A stretch of DNA of 34,251 nucleotides from Cellulomonas hominis (GTDB lineage Bacteria > Actinomycetota > Actinomycetes > Actinomycetales > Cellulomonadaceae). Each line of letters starts with the position of its first letter. Within the stretch, counting starts at the first letter, position 1. The stretch covers positions 1 through 34,251 of the forward strand of contig NZ_SZYE01000020.1 of the NCBI RefSeq assembly GCF_005239125.1. The letters run 5' to 3'. The translations under genes and the position numbers were made by a program. This document shows, piece after piece, positions 1 to 6,660 of this stretch. The notes under the pieces were generated by a model. That model was not told where the DNA came from. It saw only the letters and a list, made by a program, of their open reading frames with translations, and ran no database searches.

Positions 1-92
1 CGCCGCCAGCGGGCCCTCGCGGAGCAGCGCGCGCACGCCCGCGAGGTCGCCGCCGAGCCGCTCGGTGTAGGCCAGCAGGTGCACGCCGTGGT
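1..92. repeat. Inverted copy of 229-320 at the window edge
   Basis: Bases 1-92 are a perfect reverse complement of bases 229-320, which encode the first part of the sucrose phosphorylase. The match breaks exactly between 92 and 93 on one side and at 229 on the other. The copy reaches the very first base, and the 136 bp between the arms are unique. A real gene-internal 92-bp palindrome copy would be odd, so a foldback or chimeric read joined at a contig end is the simplest explanation. The reading frame stays open through it by chance. Confidence 0.9.
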
Positions 93-93
93 G

Positions 94-216
94 CTCGCGC
101 AGGCGTCGATGGCGGGCGCCGCGGCGCGCGCGGACGTCGCGGTCCCGGTGCTGACCTCGCCCGCGGGCGGCGTGGCGGAGCTGGTCGGGGCCCTCGGGAT
201 CGGGGGCACGCGGTGA
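94..216 (+). CDS. Aspartate/glutamate racemase family protein, C-terminal fragment
   Basis: This is the last 40 codons of a gene whose 5' part is outside the window; what precedes base 93 is the inverted artefact copy and is not counted. The fragment reads LAQASMAGAAARADVAVPVL followed by TSPAGGVAEL. This resembles the end of Asp/Glu/hydantoin racemases, where a conserved 'LAQ.SM' stretch and a 'PVLTSP..G...L' tail are usual. Such enzymes are cofactor-independent with two catalytic cysteines; neither lies in this fragment. The stop codon (214-216) overlaps the GTG start of the next gene by 4 bases, so the two genes are probably translationally coupled. The substrate cannot be told from the tail. 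Confidence 0.65.
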   Translation, partial: LAQASMAGAAARADVAVPVLTSPAGGVAELVGALGIGGTR

Positions 217-1754
217 CCGCGCCCGCCGACCACGGCGTGCACCTGCTGGCCTACACCGAGCGGCTCGGCGGCGACCTCGCGGGCGTGCGCGCGCTGCTCC
301 GCGAGGGCCCGCTGGCGGCGTTCCGCGGCGTGCACCTGCTGCCGTTCTTCGTGCCGTTCGACGGGGACGACGCCGGCTTCGACCCGGTCGACCACGGCGC
401 GGTCGACCCGCGCCTCGGCACCTGGGACGACGTGCGGGCGCTCGCCGCCGACGGGGTGCACGTCACCGCCGACCTCATCGTCAACCACGTGTCGGCGGAC
501 TCGGCCGAGTTCCGCGACTGGCTGGCCCGCGGGCCGCAGTCGCCGGCCGACGGCATGTTCCTCACCTACGACGCGGTGTTCCCCGACGGCGCCGGCGAGC
601 GCGAGATCACCGCGTTCTACCGCCCGCGCCTCGGGCTGCCGTTCACCCCCTACCAGCGGGCGGACGGCGCGCGGCGGCTGGTGTGGACGACGTTCATGCC
701 GACGCAGGTCGACCTCGACGTGCGGCACCCCGCCGCCCGGGACTACCTGCGCCGGACCCTGCGCACCCTCGCCGGGGGCGGGGTGTCGACGGTCCGGCTG
801 GACGCGGTCGGCTACGCGGTGAAGACGCCGGGCACGGACTCGTTCATGACCCCGCAGACGCTGGAGTTCGTCGAGGAGATCACCGCGCTGGCGCACGCGG
901 AGGGGCTGCAGGTGCTGGTCGAGGTGCACGCGCACCACAGCCAGCAGGCGGCGATCGCCCCGCTGGTGGACCTGGTCTACGACTTCGCGCTGCCGCCGCT
1001 GCTGCTGCACGGTCTGGCGACGGGGCAGACGGACCGGCTGGCGCACTGGCTGGACATCCGGCCGCGGAACGCGATCACGGTGCTCGACACCCACGACGGC
1101 ATCGGTGTCATCGACGCGGGGCCTGCGGGCGACCGGCCCGGTCTGCTGTCGACCGAGGAGATGGCGGGCGTGTTCGCGGAGGCGGAGCGCCGGACCGCCG
1201 GACGGTCCGCGCTCGCGTCCACCACCCCCGCGTGGGCCGCGATGCCGCACCAGATCAACGCGACGTTCTTCTCGGTGCTCGGCGAGGACCCGGTGGCGTA
1301 CCTGCTCGCCCGGGCGGTGCAGGTGTTCGTGCCCGGGCGGCCGCAGCTCTACTACGTCGGCCTGCTCGCCGGCACCGACGACATGGAGCGGTTCGCGCGC
1401 ACCGGGCAGGGCCGCGAGGTCAACCGGCACGTCTACGACGCGGCCGAGCTCGCGGCGGCGCTCGACGGCGAGGTCACCCGGGCGCAGCTCGGGCTGGTCG
1501 CGCTGCGCACGCACCACCCGGCGTTCGGCGGTGCCTTCGCGTTCCGGGAGGACGGGCCGGGGCGGCTGGTGCTGGGCTGGGACGACGGGGCGGGCTCGAC
1601 GGCCGTGCTGACCGCCGACCTGGCGCCGGGCGCGCCGGCGTTCGCGATCGAGACGACCGGCGGGCCGTGGGGGCCGGCGCGGTACGCGTCGGTTGCGGAC
1701 CTGGCGGCGCTCGCGGGCCGTCAGCCGCCCGGGCAGTCGCCGCTGCCGCTGTAG
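213..1754 (+). CDS. Sucrose phosphorylase (GH13 subfamily 18)
   Basis: A 513-aa cytoplasmic enzyme expected to convert sucrose and phosphate into glucose 1-phosphate and fructose. The length and whole-length pattern fit Bifidobacterium sucrose phosphorylase: VHLLPFFVPFDGDDAGFDPV near residue 40, loop FYRPRLGLPFT near 135, RLDAVGY, and VLDTHDGIGVI. The GH13 catalytic residues are D197 (nucleophile, RLDAVGY), E237 (acid/base, VEVHAHH) and D295 (stabiliser, DTHDG). The GTG start overlaps the racemase stop by 4 bases. The 3' end overlaps the convergent gene at 1721-2191 by 34 bases. By remembered alignment, the acceptor-loop segment AMPHQIN carries Met where characterised enzymes have Asp (BaSP D342) and keeps the Gln. 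A related GH13_18 phosphorylase with another acceptor is therefore possible. Confidence 0.88.
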   Translation: MTAPADHGVHLLAYTERLGGDLAGVRALLREGPLAAFRGVHLLPFFVPFDGDDAGFDPVDHGAVDPRLGTWDDVRALAADGVHVTADLIVNHVSADSAEFRDWLARGPQSPADGMFLTYDAVFPDGAGEREITAFYRPRLGLPFTPYQRADGARRLVWTTFMPTQVDLDVRHPAARDYLRRTLRTLAGGGVSTVRLDAVGYAVKTPGTDSFMTPQTLEFVEEITALAHAEGLQVLVEVHAHHSQQAAIAPLVDLVYDFALPPLLLHGLATGQTDRLAHWLDIRPRNAITVLDTHDGIGVIDAGPAGDRPGLLSTEEMAGVFAEAERRTAGRSALASTTPAWAAMPHQINATFFSVLGEDPVAYLLARAVQVFVPGRPQLYYVGLLAGTDDMERFARTGQGREVNRHVYDAAELAAALDGEVTRAQLGLVALRTHHPAFGGAFAFREDGPGRLVLGWDDGAGSTAVLTADLAPGAPAFAIETTGGPWGPARYASVADLAALAGRQPPGQSPLPL

Positions 1755-2191
1755 CAGGGGACGTAGTCGGGCCCGGGGCGGTTGTCGGGCGGCGCGACGG
1801 TGAACCGGTCGGACGGCACGGCGAACAGGACCGCGGCGAGGAGCCCCGCGATCAGCAGCAGCCCGCCGACGGCCGCGACGCCGCCGCGCCCGCGGACGGC
1901 CGCCGCGGCGGTGCCCGCGACCAGGAGCGCGACGCACGCCGTCGCCGTGACGAGGTACCGGGTGCCGTCCCGGGGCGTGGCGACGTTCTGCTCGCCGAAG
2001 AACGCGAGGTAGACGTCGAGGTACTGCGAGAACAGGACGCCGATCAGGAGCACCCCGCCGAGCAGCCCGAGCACCTGCACGACGTGGGCCACGCCCGAGC
2101 CGCGCCGGCGGGGCGCCCGCGGGTCGGGGAGGGGGTCGGGGAGCCCGGGCGCCGCGTGGGCGCCGTCGTCGTCCAGCCGTGCGTCCGCCAT
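1721..2191 (-). CDS. Small membrane protein of unknown function
   Basis: A 156-aa protein I do not recognise. An acidic and proline-rich N-terminal tail (residues 1-32) precedes three hydrophobic segments, roughly residues 34-65, 80-100 and 103-127. A polar C-terminal tail carries two cysteines (PCYSGSGDC). The third base of codons is strongly GC and a purine-rich Shine-Dalgarno (AGAAGGGGG) precedes the ATG, so it looks like a real gene. It is convergent with the sucrose phosphorylase (34-bp tail overlap) and divergent from the GH2 operon, with 138 bp between starts. Nothing in it suggests a role in sugar use; it may simply be a genomic neighbour. Confidence 0.7.
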   Translation of the reverse strand: MADARLDDDGAHAAPGLPDPLPDPRAPRRRGSGVAHVVQVLGLLGGVLLIGVLFSQYLDVYLAFFGEQNVATPRDGTRYLVTATACVALLVAGTAAAAVRGRGGVAAVGGLLLIAGLLAAVLFAVPSDRFTVAPPDNRPGPDYVPCYSGSGDCPGG

Positions 2192-2293
2192 CGGGCCCCC
2201 TTCTCGGTCGTCGGGCCGAGTCTGGCAGTGCCGGGGCGGCCGCGGGGGTGGTTCGCGACCCGGGTACGACGCGGGTCCGGCGGCGTGGACCCG

Positions 2294-2324
2294 TTGCCCT
2301 GCCTCGCTCCGCTGTGGTTACGTT
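2294..2324 (+). promoter_or_regulatory. Putative promoter of the GH2-GH1 operon
   Basis: TTGCCC (2294-2299) and TACGTT (2319-2324, fitting the actinobacterial TAnnnT pattern) are 19 bp apart. Transcription would begin near 2330-2332, on the ATG itself. No Shine-Dalgarno precedes that ATG, so a leaderless message is likely. Confidence 0.4.
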
Positions 2325-2327
2325 GTC

Positions 2328-2347
2328 ATATGGCATCGATGCCACAT
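2328..2347. promoter_or_regulatory. LacI-type operator covering the GH2 start codon
   Basis: ATATGGCATCGATGCCACAT pairs at 9 of 10 positions about a central CG, the LacI-family operator pattern. It begins 3 bp after the proposed -10 box and includes the ATG at 2330. It matches the site at 17919-17938 at 18 of 20 positions, so one repressor probably controls both operons. The regulator may be the LacI at 10676 or one outside the window. Confidence 0.75.
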
Positions 2348-5206
2348 CCGCGGACCAGCGACGACGCACCCGCCGCCGCGCCCGGCCCGGCCGGCCGCGT
2401 CCTCGACCTCGACGGGCCCGGCTGGCTGGTCCGGGAGGCGCTGGGCGAGACCTGGCGGTGGTTCGTCGACGGGCCGGTCACGGCCCGGAACAACGCCGCC
2501 GACGCCGCGCGGGCGGTCGCCGCGACCCCGGGCTGGTGGCCCGCCACCGTCCCCGGCTCCGTCGTCACCGCCCTGGCCGGTGCCGGCGAGCTGCCCGACC
2601 CGTACCGGGACCGGAACAGCCGCGCCGCCGAGTGGACCGGGACCCGGCACTGGGTCCACCGCCGCGACGTCGACCTGCCGCCGCTGGACCCCGGGGAGCG
2701 GGCCGTGGTGGAGCTCGACGGCGTCGACCCCTCGGGCACGGTGCTCTGGGACGGCCAGGTGATCGGGCGCGTCGAGGGGCTGTACCACCGGCTCCGCGCG
2801 CAGGTGCCGGCCGCCGCGGCCACCGCGGGGCCGCACCGCCTGGCCGTCGTGGTCGACCCCGTCCCGCCGAACGAGCCCCAGGTGGGCCGCACCGAGCGCG
2901 TCCGGGTGCACCGGCCGCGGCTGACCGAGGGCTGGGACTTCTGCCCGCGGCTGCCGCACCAGGGCCTGTGGCGCTCCGCGCGCGTGGTGGTCGACCGCGT
3001 CCACCTGGCGTCGGTCACGGTCCGCCCGTCCCTCACGGCCCCGCCCCGCGGCCCCGCGCCCGCCGAGACCGGTGGTCCCGCCCGAGATCGGCGTCTGCAC
3101 GGTCCGATCTCGGCGCGAAGCACCGATCTCGGCGAGCCCGCAGCGCCCGCCGAGCCCGCAGCGCCCACCGGTCTCGGCGAGCCCGCCGACGGCGTCGTGC
3201 GCGTCGCGGGGGTCGTCGAGGTCGGCGACCGCGGCGCCGCCGCGGTGCAGGTCGAGGTGCGGGACGCCGCGGGCGTCGTGGTCGCCGCCGCCCGCGCCGA
3301 CCTCCCCGGGCCCGGCCGGGACCGCCCGCTCGACCTCGTCGTCCGCGTCCCCGCGCCCGGCCGCTGGTGGCCGCGTCGCCTCGGCGCCCCCACGACGTAC
3401 TCCGTCCGCCTGGCCGTCCCCGGCGGCCGGGTGCTGAGGCGCGGCACGGTCGGCTTCCGCACCGCCCGCCTCGTCGCCAACCCGGGCGCCCCCGCCGGGG
3501 CCCGCGGGTACACCGCCGAGGTCAACGGCGTGCGGCTCCCGCTCGTCGGCTGGAACTGGGCGCCCGCCGACGCCCAGTACGGCGCGATCACCCCCGACCG
3601 CGTCGAGCACCTGGTCGGTCTGGCGGCGGCGTCCGGCGCGGCGCTCCTGCGGGTGTGGGGCGGTGGGCTGGTCGAGACGGAGGAGTTCTACGAGGCCTGC
3701 GACCGGGCGGGGCTGCTCGTCTGGCAGGAGCTGTCCCAGTCGTCGTCGGGGATGCAGAGCGCTCCGGGCGAGAACCCGGCGTTCGTCGACCTGATGCGCC
3801 GTGAGGCCGCGGCCGTCGTCCCCCCGCGCGTCCACCACCCGAGCCTGCTGCTGTGGGGCGGGGGCAACGAGCTCGACCTCGACGGCGTCCCGCTCGACGA
3901 GGCGCGGTCGCCGGTGCTCGCGGCCCTCCGGGACGAGGTCGCCCGCCTGGATCCCGGCCGCGCCTGGCTGCCGACCTCCCCGACCGGCCCCGCGTTCCAC
4001 CACCGCGCCGACGTCATCGCCGCGGCCCCGGACGACCAGCACGACGTGCACGGCCCGTGGGAGCACCAGGGGCTGACCGGCCAGCACGCGCTCGCCGACG
4101 CGGGGACCTGTCTCGCGCACAGCGAGTTCGGCGTCGAGGGCCTGGCGAACCGCCGGCTGCTCGACCACCTCGTGCCCGCCGACCGGGTGTGGCCGCTCGA
4201 CCGGTCGAACCCCGTGCACCGGCACCTCGGCGAGTGGTGGGACAACGCGCCGCTGGTGCAGGAGTGCTTCGGCGGCCGGCTGGCCGGGGTCGAGGACTAC
4301 CGGCGGGCGAGCCAGCACCTGCAGGCGACCGGCCTGGCGTACGCGGTCGAGGCGGACCGGCGCCGGTGGCCGCGCTGCTCGCTGGTGCTGCCCTGGCAGC
4401 TCGCCGAGTCCTACCCGAACAGCTGGTGCACGGCCGTCGTGGACCACCTCGGCGACGCCAAGCCGGCGTTCCACGCGGTCGCGCGGGCGTTCGCCCCGGA
4501 CCGCGCGACGCTGCGCACCGCGACGACCGCGTGGGGCGGCCGGGCGCACGCCGCCGCGGAGGTCTGGCTGTGGTCCGACGCGGGCGTCGCCGCGGGGTCG
4601 GCGGTCGTCGCGCGGCTGCGGACCGCGGACGGCGACGTGCTGGCCGAGCGCCGGTGGGCGGTCCCCGACCCGGTGCGCGAGCCCCGGCCCGTCGGGGACC
4701 TGCGGCACCCCGCGTCGGGGCTGCCGCGGGCGGCCGTCCTGCTCTGGGAGGTCCGGTGGACCGCGGCGGACGGGGCGGTGCTGGACCACGAGGTCGTCGT
4801 CGCCACCTCGGCCCCCGACCTGTCCCCGGTGCTCGACCTCGCGCCCGCGGGTGTCGACGTCACCGTCCGGCCCGACGGGCCGGACGCGGCCGTGCTGGAG
4901 GTCGCCCACCGCGGCGGCCCCGCGGTCGTCGGCCTCGCGCTGCTCGACGCCCGCCCGGTCGGCGCCCCCGGCCGGGCGGTCCTGGACGGCGACCCGCGCC
5001 CGCTGCTCCCGGGCGGGTCCCGCACGCTCCGCGCCCGCTGGACCCCCGGGACCGGCCTCGGGTGGAGCGTCCTGCCGGGACACGCCGGGAGTGTCGGGCA
5101 GGACGCTCCGGTGAACCCCGCGGGACCGCGCCCTCTGACCCTGACGGCCTGGAACCTCCCGGCCATCTCCCTCGACCCTCGCGTCCCCCTGGAGGCCCGC
5201 CCGTGA
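2330..5206 (+). CDS. Beta-mannosidase-like glycoside hydrolase, family GH2
   Basis: A 958-aa protein without a signal peptide, so cytoplasmic. It is expected to remove beta-mannose from the non-reducing end of imported oligosaccharides. An N-terminal sugar-binding sandwich ends in GWDFCPRLPHQGLWR (about residues 201-215), a hallmark of beta-mannosidases in GH2. An Ig-like domain follows, then the TIM barrel with acid/base E514 (GGGNE) and nucleophile E599 (AHSEFGVEG), and C-terminal sandwich domains. Residues 244-284 are a Gly/Pro/Ala-rich insertion encoded by a repeat element (3061-3179) between the first strands of the Ig-like domain. Start 2330 is chosen because promoter and operator place transcription there; ATG 2339 is the alternative. 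The frame stays open far upstream only because of high GC. It leads an operon with the GH1 gene (4-bp overlap). Confidence 0.87.
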   Translation: MASMPHPRTSDDAPAAAPGPAGRVLDLDGPGWLVREALGETWRWFVDGPVTARNNAADAARAVAATPGWWPATVPGSVVTALAGAGELPDPYRDRNSRAAEWTGTRHWVHRRDVDLPPLDPGERAVVELDGVDPSGTVLWDGQVIGRVEGLYHRLRAQVPAAAATAGPHRLAVVVDPVPPNEPQVGRTERVRVHRPRLTEGWDFCPRLPHQGLWRSARVVVDRVHLASVTVRPSLTAPPRGPAPAETGGPARDRRLHGPISARSTDLGEPAAPAEPAAPTGLGEPADGVVRVAGVVEVGDRGAAAVQVEVRDAAGVVVAAARADLPGPGRDRPLDLVVRVPAPGRWWPRRLGAPTTYSVRLAVPGGRVLRRGTVGFRTARLVANPGAPAGARGYTAEVNGVRLPLVGWNWAPADAQYGAITPDRVEHLVGLAAASGAALLRVWGGGLVETEEFYEACDRAGLLVWQELSQSSSGMQSAPGENPAFVDLMRREAAAVVPPRVHHPSLLLWGGGNELDLDGVPLDEARSPVLAALRDEVARLDPGRAWLPTSPTGPAFHHRADVIAAAPDDQHDVHGPWEHQGLTGQHALADAGTCLAHSEFGVEGLANRRLLDHLVPADRVWPLDRSNPVHRHLGEWWDNAPLVQECFGGRLAGVEDYRRASQHLQATGLAYAVEADRRRWPRCSLVLPWQLAESYPNSWCTAVVDHLGDAKPAFHAVARAFAPDRATLRTATTAWGGRAHAAAEVWLWSDAGVAAGSAVVARLRTADGDVLAERRWAVPDPVREPRPVGDLRHPASGLPRAAVLLWEVRWTAADGAVLDHEVVVATSAPDLSPVLDLAPAGVDVTVRPDGPDAAVLEVAHRGGPAVVGLALLDARPVGAPGRAVLDGDPRPLLPGGSRTLRARWTPGTGLGWSVLPGHAGSVGQDAPVNPAGPRPLTLTAWNLPAISLDPRVPLEARP
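3061..3179. repeat. REP-like palindromic element inside the GH2 coding sequence
   Basis: The 119-bp block is bounded by perfect 15-bp inverted repeats (3061-3075 and 3165-3179, containing GCCGAGACCGGTGG). Inside lie CCGAGATCGG (3082-3091) and its complement CCGATCTCGG (3104-3113), able to form a 10-bp hairpin with a 12-base loop. A second direct copy of CCGATCTCGG is at 3123-3132. Two 18-bp direct repeats, GAGCCCGCAGCGCCC followed by GCC or ACC, lie at 3134-3151 and 3152-3169. The reading frame is kept. Confidence 0.75.
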
Positions 5207-6594
5207 CCGTCACCTTCCCGCCCGGGTTCCTCTGGGGTGCCGCCACCTCGGCGTACCAGGTCGAGGGCAGCCTGGACGCCGACGGCCGGGGCCGCTCCGT
5301 CTGGGAGGAGTTCGCGGCCCGGCCCGGTGCCGTCGAGGGCGGCGGCGACGGCTCGCGCGCCTGCGACTCGTACCGGCGCTGGCGGGAGGACGTCGACCTC
5401 GTGACGGAGCTGGGCCTGCGGGCGTACCGGTTCTCCGTCGGCTGGTCCCGCGTCGTGCCGGAGGGCCGGGGCCGCGTCGAGCCGCGCGGCCTGGACCACT
5501 ACGAGCGGTTCGTCGACGCGCTGCTGGAGCGCGGCGTCGAGCCGGTGCTCACCCTCAACCACTGGGACATGCCGCAGGCGCTCATGGCGGACGGCGGCTG
5601 GGCGGGCCGGTCGACGGTCGACGCGTTCGCGGCGTACGCGGACGCCGTCGCCGGGCGGCTGGGGGACCGCGTGACCTGGTGGGTCACCCAGAACGAGCCG
5701 TGGATCGTGCAGCTGCTGGGCTACCAGCTCGGCCTGCACGCCCCGGGGGTGGCGGACCTGGGCGCCTCGGTCGCGGCGGGGCACCACGTGCTGCTCGGCC
5801 ACGGCGCGGCGGCGGACGCCGTCAAGGCCCACGCGCCCGCCGCCCGCACCGGCTGCGCGCTCAGCCTGTTCCCGTGCGACCCCGCGACGGGCTCCGCCGA
5901 GGACGCCGCGGCCGCCCGGGGCTCGGACGGCTACGTGAACCGGTGGTACCTCGACCCGCTGGCCGCGCGCGGCTACCCGGACGACATGCGGGCGCACTAC
6001 GAGCGCGCGCTCGGCCGGTCCCTCGACGACGTGGTCCGCCCCGGCGACGAGGACCGGATCGGCGGCCGGCAGGACTGGATCGGCGTCAACTACTACACGC
6101 GCCGGGTCGTGGCCGCCGCGCCGGCCGGGCCGGACCGCCCGTTCCCCTGGCAGGTCGTCGGGCCGTCCGGGGACGTGCGGCGCACCGACGAGGGCTGGGA
6201 GATCGTGCCGGACGCGCTGCGCGATCTGCTGCTCCGCCTGCACCGCGACCACCCGGGCACGCCGCTGATGATCACCGAGAACGGCGGGGTGTTCGGGGAC
6301 GGCCCCACGCACGACGGCCGGGTGCACGACGTCCGGCGCACGGACCTGCTGCTCGGCCACCTGCGCGCCGTGCACGAGGCGATCGAGGGCGGGGCGCCGG
6401 TCGTCGGCTACCTGCACTGGTCGCTGCTGGACAACTTCGAGTGGTCGCTCGGCTACCGGCCGCGGTTCGGGCTGGTGCACGTCGACTACGCCACGGGGCG
6501 GCGCACCGTGAAGGACTCCGGGCGGGTGTACGCCGGGATCGCTCGCACCGGCACGCTGCCCGCCGCCCCGCCGCCGGTCGACCCGTTCGGCTGA
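5203..6594 (+). CDS. Beta-glucosidase-type glycoside hydrolase, family GH1
   Basis: A 463-aa (beta/alpha)8 retaining enzyme, a normal length for GH1 beta-glucosidases, without a signal peptide. It begins FPPGFLWGAATSAYQVEGS, the classic GH1 opening. The acid/base is E165 (TQNEP) and the nucleophile is E359 (ITENG); the aglycone-end motif LLDNFEWSLGY is present. It would split terminal beta-glucosides, or beta-mannosides in some members. Next to a beta-mannosidase this suggests mixed gluco-mannooligosaccharides as substrate (inference). The GTG start overlaps the GH2 stop by 4 bases, with a GGAGG Shine-Dalgarno 7 bp upstream. It belongs to the operon controlled by the operator at 2328. Confidence 0.92.
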   Translation: MTVTFPPGFLWGAATSAYQVEGSLDADGRGRSVWEEFAARPGAVEGGGDGSRACDSYRRWREDVDLVTELGLRAYRFSVGWSRVVPEGRGRVEPRGLDHYERFVDALLERGVEPVLTLNHWDMPQALMADGGWAGRSTVDAFAAYADAVAGRLGDRVTWWVTQNEPWIVQLLGYQLGLHAPGVADLGASVAAGHHVLLGHGAAADAVKAHAPAARTGCALSLFPCDPATGSAEDAAAARGSDGYVNRWYLDPLAARGYPDDMRAHYERALGRSLDDVVRPGDEDRIGGRQDWIGVNYYTRRVVAAAPAGPDRPFPWQVVGPSGDVRRTDEGWEIVPDALRDLLLRLHRDHPGTPLMITENGGVFGDGPTHDGRVHDVRRTDLLLGHLRAVHEAIEGGAPVVGYLHWSLLDNFEWSLGYRPRFGLVHVDYATGRRTVKDSGRVYAGIARTGTLPAAPPPVDPFG

Positions 6595-6660
6595 CGCCCC
6601 CGCCCGCCCCGGCCACCCCCACCCCCGCCACCCACCCGCCGCCAGCCACCCCGAGGACCC

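Noticed and set aside
683-2329. Upstream extension of the GH2 frame inside and past the sucrose phosphorylase gene
   Set aside because: The extension is Arg/Gly/Ala-rich noise overlapping a known enzyme in another frame; promoter and operator place the start at 2330.
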